Shown here in pieces: positions 17,525 through 26,659 of a DNA stretch of 64,000 nt. This DNA comes from Planctomycetota bacterium. GTDB lineage: Bacteria > Planctomycetota > Planctomycetia > Pirellulales > Pirellulaceae. Within the stretch, counting starts at the first letter, position 1. Each line of letters opens with the position of its first letter. Location: contig VGZC01000016.1 in assembly GCA_016872725.1 (NCBI GenBank), positions 1 to 64,000 on the forward strand, written 5' to 3'. Under the pieces are notes generated by a model, which ran no database searches, was not told the origin of the DNA, and saw only the letters and a list, made by a program, of their open reading frames with translations. Made by a program: the position numbers and the translations under genes.

Positions 17525-19668
17525 ATGCCTCAACCGGGTCGCATTCCTCGTCCGATGACCTGATCGATGCGGCGTTCGCCGAGTTCCTTCGGAGGTCCGA
17601 CGGTCCGGTACCCCCGGACATCGAGTCGTTCCTGCTCGAGTACCCCGTCGAACTGCGGCCGGCATTGCGCGCGGCGATCGACGGCGACGAATCGGTCGGC
17701 CGCGCGATGCGCGCACAGGCGCGCGCGAGCGTGTGCGAGGAGGGAGGCGCCCAAGAACGAGCGGTTCTGGACGAGGGCGCCACGCGATCCTGGCCCGATC
17801 GCGGAGCCGCCGCGCGGCCGCCCGCGCCGGGCGTCGGCCAGTGCATCGCGGGCGAATACGAGCTGCTCGAACTGATCGGCCGAGGCGGCATGGGGGTCGT
17901 CTATCGGGCTCGGCAACGGAGTCTGGACCGGATCGTCGCGGTCAAGATGATCGCGACCGGAAGGCTCGCCGACGACGAGGACATCGCGCGATTCCGCGCC
18001 GAAGCGCAGGCGGCGGCGCGGGTCGATCACCCGAACATCGTGGCCGTTTATCAGGTCGGCGAGTTCGAGGGGCACCATTTCTATGCGATGGATTTCGTCG
18101 AGGGCACGGACCTCGCGCGGCGCCGCGCGCAAGGGGCGATGCCCGCGCGCCGCGTCGCGACGTATCTCCGGGCGATCGCCGACGCGATCGATGCCGCGCA
18201 TGAACGGGGGATCCTCCACCGCGACCTGAAACCGGCCAACATCCTGATCGACGCGGATGACCGGCCGCTCGTCGGCGACTTCGGGCTCGCCAAGCTCGCC
18301 GCTTCGGCGCGGAACCTCACGACGAGCGGCCGAGCGATGGGCACCCCCGCGTACATGCCGCCCGAGCAGGCCGCCGGCAAATGGGCTGAAGTGGCTCGGA
18401 CGAGCGACGTCTATTCGCTCGGCGCCGTCCTCTATGTCATGCTCACCGGGCAGCCTCCGTTCCGCGGTTCGTCCGATCTCGACACGTTGCTCGCCGTCCT
18501 GCATCAGGAGCCGGCGCCGCCGCGCGACGTCGATCCATCGGTGGACGCCGATTTGGCGACGATTTGCATGAAATGCCTGCGGAAGCAGGCGTCCGAACGG
18601 TATCCGACGGCCCGGGCGCTGGTCGAGGACATCGACCGTTACCTGCGCGGGGAGCCGATCCACGCTCGGCCCCGGTCCGCATGGAGTCGAGCCGCGCGAT
18701 GGGTCCGCGACATCCCCATCGTCGCGGCGATCGAAGGCCGGTACTCCGTCGCTCCAACGCGGGGCCATCGGCGAGCGCAGGCGGGGATCATGCTGGCCGT
18801 GATCGGACTGATTGTCGCGATCGTTCTTGTGGCGCGGCAACCGGGGCGAGGCGCGTCCGCGCCGATGCCTCGCCGCATCGTCGTCGCCGCCGGGCGATCG
18901 GACGGAGTGTACCACGCGCTCAGCCGCGCGATCGAATCGCGGATCGCCGCCGAAACCGGACGCGACGTCGATGTCGTCGCGACGGGCGGGTCCATGGACA
19001 ATCTGACCGAGCTGCTCGCCGGCCGCGCGCATCTCGGCTGGCTTCAGGCGGCCGCCCTGCACGGCGACGAATTGTGCGTCGTCGCGCCCGCCTATTACGA
19101 ATATGTCCACGTGATCGCGCGGCGCGATGCGGGGATCGCGCGAATCAACGATCTCGCGGGAAAAACCGTGCGACTCGGCGACGCGCACTCCGGCAGCCGG
19201 CTGACGGCCGAGGCGGTTCTCGCCCAGTACGCGCTTGGCGGCGCGGTGACGATCCGCGACGGGGACTGGGTCGCGTTCGCCGCCGATCCGTCCTCGCACG
19301 CGGCGATTTGGACGGTCGGCCTCCAGCCCCAAGGCCTCCGCGCGATGCTCGATTCGGGCGCGTTCGTCCTTGTTCCCGTCGTATCGGACGGAGACGCCGC
19401 GAATCGCACGCTCGAACCGGCCGTCATTCCCCGATCAGCCTATCCGCGAGCGATCGATGGTGCGGCGGGATGCCCAACGCTCCGCACGCCCGCGTTCCTC
19501 GTCACGGCCCGCTCGACCTCCGAACGGCTCGTCACGGCCGCGCTCGCCGCGCTGTACGACTCGGCGCGGGAGCCGGGCATGCCGGAACTGATCCCGCGCG
19601 AGGTCGCCGCGACCTGGACGTTCCTGCCGTGGCATGCGGCGAGCCGCGCGTTCCACGAGCATCCGTGA
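17521..19668 (+). CDS. Membrane Ser/Thr protein kinase with extracytoplasmic TAXI-type solute-binding domain
   Basis: The 715-residue protein has three parts. Residues 1-110 are an acidic, variable N-terminus. Residues 113-380 are a complete Hanks-type kinase: glycine loop GRGGMGVVYRA (120-130), ATP lysine 142, catalytic HRDLKPAN with Asp235, DFG at 253-255 and GTPAYMPPEQ as the APE region. A transmembrane helix (about 423-438, IMLAVIGLIVAIVLVA) leads to a periplasm-facing domain (452-700). That domain resembles TAXI-family TRAP-transporter solute receptors: IVVAAGRSDGVYHALSRAI, VATGGSMDNLTELLAGRAHLG, LAGKTVRLGDAHSGSRLTAEAVL. The kinase is probably controlled by a small ligand and acts on the coupled ECF sigma factor. 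The fusion is stronger than the ligand prediction. Confidence 0.9.
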   Translation: MNASTGSHSSSDDLIDAAFAEFLRRSDGPVPPDIESFLLEYPVELRPALRAAIDGDESVGRAMRAQARASVCEEGGAQERAVLDEGATRSWPDRGAAARPPAPGVGQCIAGEYELLELIGRGGMGVVYRARQRSLDRIVAVKMIATGRLADDEDIARFRAEAQAAARVDHPNIVAVYQVGEFEGHHFYAMDFVEGTDLARRRAQGAMPARRVATYLRAIADAIDAAHERGILHRDLKPANILIDADDRPLVGDFGLAKLAASARNLTTSGRAMGTPAYMPPEQAAGKWAEVARTSDVYSLGAVLYVMLTGQPPFRGSSDLDTLLAVLHQEPAPPRDVDPSVDADLATICMKCLRKQASERYPTARALVEDIDRYLRGEPIHARPRSAWSRAARWVRDIPIVAAIEGRYSVAPTRGHRRAQAGIMLAVIGLIVAIVLVARQPGRGASAPMPRRIVVAAGRSDGVYHALSRAIESRIAAETGRDVDVVATGGSMDNLTELLAGRAHLGWLQAAALHGDELCVVAPAYYEYVHVIARRDAGIARINDLAGKTVRLGDAHSGSRLTAEAVLAQYALGGAVTIRDGDWVAFAADPSSHAAIWTVGLQPQGLRAMLDSGAFVLVPVVSDGDAANRTLEPAVIPRSAYPRAIDGAAGCPTLRTPAFLVTARSTSERLVTAALAALYDSAREPGMPELIPREVAATWTFLPWHAASRAFHEHP

Positions 19669-19699
19669 TCGAGGCGGCGGCCGGTCCGCGTATCGGGCG

Positions 19700-21028
19700 T
19701 CAACCGCGAACGGCCCATCGGATCAGTTGCGCGAACGTCGGCGTGTTTCCCTGCGACAGCATGGCGATCCGGAAGACGCGCGCCGCCGCGACGACGCAAA
19801 GGTAGGTCGCCGCCAAAACGATCGCGATCGAAAGGGCCACCTCCCAAACGGGAACCTCTCCCATCGCCGCGAGCCGCAACGCCATGATCATCGGGGCCGA
19901 AGGAGGAAAGAACGACAGCCCCATCGCGAGACTTCCGGTCGGCTCCCGCACGACGTTCATCCAGGTGAAGAACGGGACCATGATCAGTAGCCAGACCGGC
20001 ATCAAGAGGCCCTGCGCCTCCTTCAGACTGTTCGACGACGCGCCAATCGCCATGAATATCGAGCTCACGAACATCACGGCCAGTATCTGGAAGACCAGGA
20101 ACATCGGGAGGATATGGAACGGAATCCGATCGACCACGTCGAAATGCCGGGCCGCCAGGAACCCCACGCACAGGTATACCACCAGGATCGTGATCGAACC
20201 GGCCACTCCGCCGAGCAGCTTGCCGAGCATGATCTCGAAGGCGTTCGCCGTGCCGAGCAGGACGTCCGCGATCCGGAACTGTTTTTCCTCGAGTGCCGTT
20301 TCGAGCGCGGGTTGAGCCGACATGAAGACCGTCATGAACATCAGCATCATCACGCCCATGGGTAGAAAGATGGCCGTGAGTCGATCCACCGGTTCCGCAG
20401 CCTGGATCGATCCGTCGGGAGTCCGCGTCAGCAGGCTGACCGGCACGACGGGCGGCGCGGCGTTCGCCCATTGGACCACGCGCGGCGCGACGCCGGCCTC
20501 TTGAAAACGGCGTCCTGTCACGAGCGTTCCGATCGTCCTTTCGAACCAATCCCGCACGTCCGACAAGGCCGCGTTCTCCGCATAGTACGATATGGAAACC
20601 CGTGGGGCCGAGGAGGGATCGCCCGTCGGCGGCTGGAGACCAGAGGCGATCGCGGGCGGGATTTCGAGGAACGCGTGGTATTTCTTCGCGCGCACCTCGT
20701 CGGATAGCGCCAGGCGGGCCGCGTCGTCGGGCGCCGGTCCGGAGATCCGGGTAAGCGCGTAGCTCGCCGCGCTCGGCTTTCCCGTTTCGGGATCGACCAG
20801 CGCGGCGTTGCGCGCCTCCGCACTCGACTTCAACGCGTCGAACAGCCAATCGGTGCCGTCGACCACCGCGATGGTCCGCGTCCCCACGTCCGTTTGCTTT
20901 TCCACGAATCGGGCGATGACGATGCCGCCCATCATCATGACGGGCATGATCACCAATCCGATCAGGAAACCTTTGGTGGCGACGAGCGAGAAATACTCGC
21001 GTCGCGCGATGATGAGCGGTTTGATCAC
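19700..21028 (-). CDS. ABC-2 family transporter permease (NatB-like)
   Basis: This 442-residue membrane protein opens with MIKPLIIARREYFSLVATKGFLIGLVIMPV, the first helix after a short cytoplasmic tail, as in ABC-2 permeases. A large extracytoplasmic loop follows (about residues 40-240), then a cluster of five to six hydrophobic segments (about 245-435). That is the NatB/YhaP layout used for export or for extrusion of ions, antibiotics or cell-envelope material. It overlaps the upstream ATP-binding gene by 4 bases (ATGA), so the two form one transporter operon. The substrate cannot be told from sequence. It converges with the kinase gene, with a 31-base gap. Confidence 0.9.
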   Translation of the reverse strand: MIKPLIIARREYFSLVATKGFLIGLVIMPVMMMGGIVIARFVEKQTDVGTRTIAVVDGTDWLFDALKSSAEARNAALVDPETGKPSAASYALTRISGPAPDDAARLALSDEVRAKKYHAFLEIPPAIASGLQPPTGDPSSAPRVSISYYAENAALSDVRDWFERTIGTLVTGRRFQEAGVAPRVVQWANAAPPVVPVSLLTRTPDGSIQAAEPVDRLTAIFLPMGVMMLMFMTVFMSAQPALETALEEKQFRIADVLLGTANAFEIMLGKLLGGVAGSITILVVYLCVGFLAARHFDVVDRIPFHILPMFLVFQILAVMFVSSIFMAIGASSNSLKEAQGLLMPVWLLIMVPFFTWMNVVREPTGSLAMGLSFFPPSAPMIMALRLAAMGEVPVWEVALSIAIVLAATYLCVVAAARVFRIAMLSQGNTPTFAQLIRWAVRG

Positions 21029-21975
21029 GAGTCGTGAACTCCCCGAGCCGCGGAAGGTTGACCATCCGAACCCGTGTCAGGGACTGGCCCCGCGATGCGC
21101 ACGAAAATGTCGTGCAACGACGGATGGGTGATTTCAAACTGATGGACCGTTCCATGATCGGCGAGCGCCCGCAGGATGCGGCGCGGATCGGCGGAGGCGG
21201 CGAGCCGCAACTCGGCGTACGGCCCATAGGCGTTCACTTCGTTCACGCCCGGCAAACTCCGATAGAAGGCGATGTCGCCGTCCGCGCGCAGGCGGATCGT
21301 ATCCTCCGCGAACCGGCCTTGGATTTCGGCCAAGGATCCGTCAAGCACCTTCTTGCCGCGGTGGATCATGCAGATCGTATCGCACATCATTTCCGCGACC
21401 GGCATGTCATGCGTCGAAAAAATCACCGTCACACCGGCGGACCGCAGGTCGACCACGATCTTGCGCAGCGCGTCGCGATTGACGGGGTCCAAGCCGCTGA
21501 ACGGTTCGTCCAGGATCAACAGCTCGGGGTTCCCGATCACCGCCGCGATGAATTGGACTTTTTGGGACATCCCCTTGGACAGGGCCTCGACCTTGCGTCG
21601 CGCCCACGCGGTGAGATCGAGCCTTTGGAGCCACTCGTCGATGACCGCGCGGGGCCGCGCGACGCCCTTCAGGTCGGCGAAGAACCGCAGCACGTCCGCG
21701 ACGCGCATCTTGCGGTAGAGCCCCCGTTCCTCAGGCAGATAACCGACCTTCGACAAGACCGTCGATCGAGCCCGCGACCCGAGCAATTCGATCGTTCCCG
21801 CGTCCGGCCGGATGATGTTGAGCACCATGCGGAGCGTCGTCGTCTTGCCGGATCCGTTCGGGCCGATGAAGCCGCAAATCGTGCCCGGCGCGAGCTGGAA
21901 ATCCAGGTCATCGACGGCGACATGGGCGCCGAAACACTTGCGAACCCGCTCGATGCGGAGGACCGGATCAGCCAT
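21025..21975 (-). CDS. ABC transporter ATP-binding protein (NatA-like)
   Basis: The 316-residue protein couples ATP hydrolysis to the permease encoded directly downstream. Walker A is GPNGSGKTTT (about residues 39-48), the Q-loop lies near YLPEERGLYRKMRV, the signature-like LSKGMSQKVQ precedes Walker B LLILDEPFSGLDP, and the switch histidine is in STHD. The YLPEERGLY sequence and the C-terminal extension after about residue 220, of the DUF4162 type, are typical of NatA-like exporters. The start is the first ATG, and the TGA overlaps the permease start by 4 bases. The pair is divergent from the yqiJ-like gene. Confidence 0.93.
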   Translation of the reverse strand: MADPVLRIERVRKCFGAHVAVDDLDFQLAPGTICGFIGPNGSGKTTTLRMVLNIIRPDAGTIELLGSRARSTVLSKVGYLPEERGLYRKMRVADVLRFFADLKGVARPRAVIDEWLQRLDLTAWARRKVEALSKGMSQKVQFIAAVIGNPELLILDEPFSGLDPVNRDALRKIVVDLRSAGVTVIFSTHDMPVAEMMCDTICMIHRGKKVLDGSLAEIQGRFAEDTIRLRADGDIAFYRSLPGVNEVNAYGPYAELRLAASADPRRILRALADHGTVHQFEITHPSLHDIFVRIAGPVPDTGSDGQPSAARGVHDS

Positions 21976-22300
21976 GGATGCTCCTCGAAGACGCGATTTC
22001 CGCAGTCATTCGACCATTCGGCCCAAATCTTGGCAACCTGCCGCGCGCCCCAAGAACGGCGGAATCCGGCCTAGGGAGGAGGCACGGGATTGGTCGACCC
22101 GCCGGGACGGAACGCCGATCTCCCGGCCCAGACCGCGCGATCGGCGAGGACGGCGCTGCCGCGTTCTTCGGCATAACGGCTACGCCTTGCCTGGTCTCGG
22201 CACTTTTCCCAACCCGAACCGTTGATCGGCTGTGGATCGCCGCGGATTCCCGCCGAATGTTTCCTCGAAGGCCATGAGTCCCTGGAGGGGGCCGTTCACC
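21976..22300. other. Divergent intergenic region
   Basis: About 325 bases lie between the ABC ATPase gene and the yqiJ-like gene. I see no gene, strong promoter pair or repeat. The only start-related signal is GGAGGGG at 22284-22290, before the ATG at 22301. Confidence 0.45.
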
Positions 22301-22966
22301 ATGCGAGAGATCCTCGAATCGTGCTTCCGCGGACCGGCGTTCCCCGCTTCCGTCCTGTTGATCCTCGTCGCCCTCTATTGGGTGAGCGTGATCATCGGCG
22401 TATTCGATCTCGACCTCTTCGATATCGACGTGGACGGCGGTGGCGAACCGGACTTCGAGGGGATGCCCGGCATCGGCCTGACGGTGCTCCGCGCGCTCAA
22501 CATCGGGCGGATTCCGATCATGCTCTGGCTGAGCGTCTTCGCCGTCACGTTTTGGTTCGTTTCGTACGTATGGAATCGGCCGGTCTATGTGGAGAGTTCA
22601 TGGCTGGCCTTTCAGATCCTTCTGAGGAACGGAGCGATCGCCCTGGTGGCCACGAAGATCCTGACGCAACCGATGCTGCGCTGGGTGGACCGGACGCGCA
22701 TGACCAGCGCGGTGGATCTCGTCGGTCGGATTTGCGAGATCACGACAAGTGAGGTCAACGCGTCGCGCGGCCAGGCCCGGATCCACACCGACGCGGCGCC
22801 CCTCCTGCTCGACGCGCGCGCGCACGGCGCGCCGCTCGCCAAGGGAGACACGGCACGGATCGTCGAATACGACTCGGTGAAGAACGTCTACTACGTTGAA
22901 AAGACAAAACCGGAGGTGGAGGTATCCCGGTTCTGCACCGCGTCGAGGAAATGGACCTGTCGGTGA
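22301..22966 (+). CDS. YqiJ-like (NfeD-type) membrane protein with abnormal C-terminus
   Basis: The reading frame encodes a membrane protein with helices near residues 16-35 and 65-90. The stretch LNIGRIPIMLWLSVFAVTFW matches the LNIGRLP region of YqiJ, and an OB-fold-like C-terminal part (GRICEITTSEVNASRGQARIHT to KGDTARIVEYDSVKN) follows. YqiJ/NfeD proteins partner with flotillins in membrane microdomain proteins. After about residue 205 (KTKPEVE) the frame runs into the flotillin-like segment in a different frame and ends in a short foreign tail (VSRFCTASRKWTCR). The chosen ATG at 22301 follows GGAGGGG; ATG 22274 and GTG 22232 are alternatives. The end is therefore probably not native. Confidence 0.7.
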   Translation: MREILESCFRGPAFPASVLLILVALYWVSVIIGVFDLDLFDIDVDGGGEPDFEGMPGIGLTVLRALNIGRIPIMLWLSVFAVTFWFVSYVWNRPVYVESSWLAFQILLRNGAIALVATKILTQPMLRWVDRTRMTSAVDLVGRICEITTSEVNASRGQARIHTDAAPLLLDARAHGAPLAKGDTARIVEYDSVKNVYYVEKTKPEVEVSRFCTASRKWTCR

Positions 22967-23292
22967 AACGGATCGAGATCACGCGGCGAGGCGAGGCCGG
23001 GCTGATCTGCAAGGACAACATCCGGGCGGACATCGAGGTCGCCTTTTTTGTGCGAGTGAACAGCACAACCGAGGATATCCAGCAGGTCGCCCAGTCGCTC
23101 GGTTGCCGCCGCGCGTCCGACCGCGAGGCGCTCGTCGAACTCTTCGACGCGAAGTTCTCGGAAGCGCTCAAGACGGTCGGCAAACGGTTTGATTTCGTCG
23201 AACTGTACAACGAGCGGGACCGGTTCAAAGAGGAGATCCTGAGCGTGCTCGGGACCGATCTGAACGGTTACAAGATGGACGACTGCGCGATC
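22903..23292 (+). pseudogene. Internal fragment of a flotillin/YqiK-like SPFH protein
   Basis: Reading in the frame of 22951, the segment gives GGIPVLHRVEEMDLSVKRIEITRRG and then GLICKDNIRADIEVAFFVRVN, ELFDAKFSEALKTVGKRFDFVELYN and GTDLNGYKMDDCAI. These are successive SPFH-domain motifs of YqiK-type flotillins. Both ends are missing: there is no N-terminal membrane anchor before GGIPVLH, and after DDCAI the expected DYLEQT segment and whole coiled-coil C-terminus are replaced by sequence of another protein in another frame. The family call is good. What remains is about 120 of the expected 500 or more residues, so it is a remnant or an assembly join. Confidence 0.75.
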
Positions 23293-23293
23293 C

Positions 23294-24671
23294 GGCCGAG
23301 GCGACCAACGCGGCGGCCCGCGAGGAACTGGAAAAGCTCAATTTGGCGCTCGAGATGGGCGACAACGTCATGCTGTATGTCGACGACATCCAACATTGCC
23401 ACACCGAGTTCCTCCAGAAGTTCATCTCGCTGTGCGACGCGCAGCGCCGGATCGAAGGCGTCTACCGGGGCCGAACGCGAACCTATGACCTGCGCGGCCG
23501 CAAGGTCGCCGTCGTCATGGCGGGCAACCCCTACACCGAATCGGGCGAAATGTTCCAAATCCCCGACATGCTCGCCAACCGGGCCGATGTCTATAACCTC
23601 GGCGAGATCATCGGCGATACGCGCGAGGCGTTCGAGCTGAGCTATCTCGAAAACGCGCTCACCAGCAATGCGACCTTGAACCGCGTGGCGAGCCGGGGAG
23701 CCAACGACATCCACGCGATGATCAAGGCCGCCGAATCCGACACGCGCGACGGGATCGAGGTCGAGGCGAACTACACGGCGGATGAACTGTCCGAGTGCCT
23801 CTCGGTCATCAGGAAGCTCCTTCGGGTGCGCGACGTCGTGCTGCGCGTCAACCGCGAGTATATCCGGTCCGCCGCGCAGTCCGACGATTATCGAACCGAA
23901 CCGCCGTTCAAGTTGCAGGGATCGTATCGCAACATGAACCGCATCGCGGAAAAGGTCGTGCCCGTGATGAACGACGAGGAACTCGACACGCTCATCCTGA
24001 GCAGCTACGAAAACGACGCGCAGACGCTGACCTCGGACACCGAGTCCAACCTGCTCAAGTTCAAGGAGCTCTTCGGCAAGCTGAACGCCGACGAGACGCG
24101 GCGCTGGGAGGAAATCCAAAAAGCGTACCGGCGCAACGTCCGCCTCCGCGGTGTCGGAGGCGACGACTCGGCCGGAATGCTGATCGCCGAATTGGGATCG
24201 CTCGGCGATGCCCTCGAATCGATCGGCGGCGCCGTGGCCGACGGCGTCGCGAGGTCATCGCATCGAGACGCTTCGAGCGATCGAATCGAGCGCGAGGTAG
24301 GTTCGCTTCGCGTGATCGTCGACGAAATGCGAGCGCGGTGGACCGCGCCGGCGCCGCCGGCCGATCCGAACGTCGCCCCCGCGCCGCTTGCCGCCGATCG
24401 CGATGTGGAAATGCAGCGGATCCTCGTGCAACACAAGGTCCCCAAATCGATCTTGGACGTCGTACGTTCGCAGTTCGAACTGATGCGGGGCTGGCTCGAA
24501 CCGCTGCTCGCCGCCGCCGACCGCCAGTCGAGCGAGACCGATCGATTGCGGGCGACGGTCGAGTCGTGCGTCGGAGCGTACGAGCGGCTCGTGCGCGAAC
24601 TCGACGAGGCGAACCGGACCACACGCGCGAGCCCGAAGGCCAAGAAGCAAGACAAGCCGTCGGATCGGTGA
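23294..24671 (+). pseudogene. C-terminal part of a large AAA-type DNA-repair-like ATPase
   Basis: From about 23298 the frame encodes a segment of some 455 residues. It opens EATNAAAREELEKL and then gives the AAA-type core GDNVMLYVDDIQHCHTEFLQKF, RTRTYDLRGRKVAVVMAGNPYTESGE, IPDMLANRADVYNLGE and LSYLENALTSN. These are the Walker B, sensor and arginine-finger regions of the large ATPases annotated as DNA repair ATPases. The N-terminal two-thirds, including Walker A, is absent. The only initiators are internal (TTG 23343). The C-terminal part is helical and ends KAKKQDKPSDR. It joins the flotillin fragment out of frame with no spacer, so it probably cannot be made as a normal protein. Confidence 0.7.
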
Positions 24672-24726
24672 ATCCCGCCGGATGGATCGACCGTTCCAGC
24701 GAGTATTCTTCGATCGTCGCGCGGCA

Positions 24727-25599
24727 TCATCCGATGGGGCGCTGGTTCCAGGGGATCGGCATCGTCGGCGGTCGGCGGTGGCGATCGGTCCGGACGTCCT
24801 TGGGCCGGTCCTTGAACCAAGTGACATACCGGCTGAGTTGTTCGACGGCCTCTTCGTAGACGCGGCGCCCTTTCTCCTTCGTCGCCAGCTCCGGCTCGCC
24901 GAGTACGCCCGATTCGCTGTAGCTGCTCGTCCACGACACAACGGTCGCGGGACCTTGGCCGTAGAGATCGATGAACGAGAACGGGCTTCCCTCCTCGTTG
25001 AAGCGGATCGTTCCGTTCTTGATCTTGTCCTTGCGCACGTTGTCCTCGTCGAGGAACAGGTACAAGGACGTTTCGAGCTCGCACGCGTGCGCGCAGCCGC
25101 CGGGAAACGCGCTTTCCCTCCAGTTCGGCATGAAATCCTTGTCGACGGTGAGCAGATTCCACCAGCCGCAGCAGACGCATTCCGCGTCCGTTTCGAGGTT
25201 GGTGCGCCGCGCGACGAGGTCGAGGTTCGGCATGTTCGAACCATGGCCGTTGAGCAGGACGATTTTCTTGAATCCGTGGTAGGCGAGCGACTTGGTGATA
25301 TCGAGCACATGGTGCATGAAGTGCTCGAAATCGTTGTTGATCGTTCCCGGAAAATCCATCACATGTCCTGTGTAACCGTACGCGACGATCGGCAAGACGA
25401 GCAGTTTGTCGGGGATGCGTTCGCCGGTCCCCCGCGCGATGCCGAGCGGGCACACGAGATCGACGTCGAGCGGCAAATGATGTCCGTGTTGTTCGACGGC
25501 GCCGCACGGAACGACGCAGACTTTTCCCATGTCGATCGCGTCGTTGATCTCGGGCCAGGTGAGCTTCTCGTAGCGGTATTCGGTCGCCGCGCGCGACAT
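24727..25599 (-). CDS. Creatininase family protein (creatinine amidohydrolase-like)
   Basis: This is a 290-residue metalloamidase-like protein of the creatininase/FAPy-deformylase fold. Metal and active-site motifs are: CGAVEQHGHHLPLDVDLV (about residues 33-50); a GYTGHVMDFPGTINNDFEHFM segment; LNGHGSNMPNLDLVARRT (about 118-135); and a downstream CAHACELETSLYL with the conserved His and Glu. Members act on creatinine, on F420 or purine-like amides, or in riboflavin-related steps, so the substrate is not assigned. The ATG at 25599 follows GGAG at 8 bases; the frame runs on upstream but with arginine-rich, non-family sequence. It stands alone and is convergent with the ATPase fragment. Confidence 0.88.
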   Translation of the reverse strand: MSRAATEYRYEKLTWPEINDAIDMGKVCVVPCGAVEQHGHHLPLDVDLVCPLGIARGTGERIPDKLLVLPIVAYGYTGHVMDFPGTINNDFEHFMHHVLDITKSLAYHGFKKIVLLNGHGSNMPNLDLVARRTNLETDAECVCCGWWNLLTVDKDFMPNWRESAFPGGCAHACELETSLYLFLDEDNVRKDKIKNGTIRFNEEGSPFSFIDLYGQGPATVVSWTSSYSESGVLGEPELATKEKGRRVYEEAVEQLSRYVTWFKDRPKDVRTDRHRRPPTMPIPWNQRPIG

Positions 25600-25755
25600 G
25601 GTGGCATCTCCAATGGACGGAAAGGGCCGCGGATGGCCAAGCGTACGGGAAACGCGGGCCACCCGCAAGCGCGGCAAGACCCCGCGCGCCAGGCCGTGGG
25701 ACGTTTGGACTTGTCGCGCGTCGCGAACGGGAAGTCAAGCGACAGGTACGACGAC

Positions 25756-25830
25756 CGTCCAGGCGGCCACCGTCCAGGCGGCCACCGTCCAGGCGGCCAC
25801 CGTTCGGGCGGCCACCGTTCGGGCGGCCTT
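25756..25830. repeat. Five-copy 15-bp tandem repeat
   Basis: Three copies of CGTCCAGGCGGCCAC (25756-25800) are followed by two of the variant CGTTCGGGCGGCC plus AC or TT (25801-25830). The array lies in the gap of about 410 bases between the creatininase and Uma2 genes, which otherwise holds nothing I can name. Because 15 is divisible by 3, it keeps frames open on both strands and creates artificial Gly-His-Arg-rich or Val-Ala-Trp-rich reading frames. I do not treat these as genes. Confidence 0.85.
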
Positions 25831-26011
25831 GATCGGCCTCCACTTCGCCTTGACTTCGCCGCCGAAGGCGTGCGAAAATCCAGCCGATTGTCCGGATAAG
25901 GGTGTTGCACCCGACGGCTCTTCACCCTGCCGCACCGCCCGCCAAGGCCGCTGAGCGACGGGGAACGAACCGCCACTCCAATGGCCGATGGTGTCGTGAA
26001 CGAGGTGAACG

Positions 26012-26659
26012 ATGTCCGAAGTGGCGCAGTCCGACACAACGTCGTGGACGGCGGCCGATCTGGTGCACCGGTTCGGAGCGATTCCCATTGCGCGGGTACG
26101 CAGCGACCCGGCTCCCGGCACCGCGACGGAAGACGATGTGGTTCGGATACACGATCGCGAAAACCGCTTGTACGAATTGGTGGATGGCGCGTTGCTGGAA
26201 AAGACCGTGGGCACGTACGAATCGTATTTGGCGATGGCGATCGCGCGGCTGTTGGCGAACTTCATCGTTGAGCACGATTTGGGAATGGTCCTGGGAGCCG
26301 ATGGCATGGTCCGCCTCGCGCCTGGTCTGGTGCGAATCCCGGATATCTCGTTCATCTCCTGGGCTCGCCTGCCTGATCGACGCATCCCCAACCAGGCGAT
26401 TGCCGACCTTGTTCCGGACCTCGCGGTCGAAATCATCAGCCGTGGGAACACGCGGGAGGAGATGGAGCGAAAGTTGCGCGAGTACTTCCAGGCGGGCGTT
26501 CGGCTGGTATGGTACGTTTATCCCGAGCCGCGCGAGGTTCATGTCTATACGGCCGTCGAACGGGTTCTGGTGATCACCGTCGAGCAATCCCTGGACGGTC
26601 GGGACGTCCTGCCTGGCCTGGTCATTGCGTTATCCGAGTTGTTCGAGCCCGGTCGGTAG
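26012..26659 (+). CDS. Uma2 family putative restriction endonuclease-fold protein
   Basis: The 215-residue protein is a Uma2 (formerly DUF820) family member, whose PD-(D/E)XK-like fold has nuclease-like residues but no proved role in most hosts. Family motifs seen are YELVDGALLEKTVGTYES (about residues 54-71), LGADGMVRLAPGLVRIPDISFI with the conserved Asp, and PDLAVEIISRGNTREEMERKLREYFQAGVRLVWYVYPE, with the core Glu and Lys. Many copies occur in planctomycete and cyanobacterial genomes, often next to unrelated genes. The ATG lies 18 bases past an AACGAGG-like site. It is convergent with the kinase-like/PP2C gene, which begins 29 bases before its end. Confidence 0.9.
   Translation: MSEVAQSDTTSWTAADLVHRFGAIPIARVRSDPAPGTATEDDVVRIHDRENRLYELVDGALLEKTVGTYESYLAMAIARLLANFIVEHDLGMVLGADGMVRLAPGLVRIPDISFISWARLPDRRIPNQAIADLVPDLAVEIISRGNTREEMERKLREYFQAGVRLVWYVYPEPREVHVYTAVERVLVITVEQSLDGRDVLPGLVIALSELFEPGR

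Noticed and set aside
17530-19332. A 600-codon antisense frame opposite the kinase gene
   Set aside because: No family features; the kinase motifs are unambiguous on the plus strand.
25756-25830. Possible CRISPR array
   Set aside because: The 15-bp units are directly adjacent with no spacers, and no cas genes are present.
24005-25843. A long minus-strand frame partly opposite the ATPase fragment and covering the creatininase gene in another phase
   Set aside because: It is low-complexity and Arg/Ser-rich; the creatininase frame with clear motifs takes precedence.
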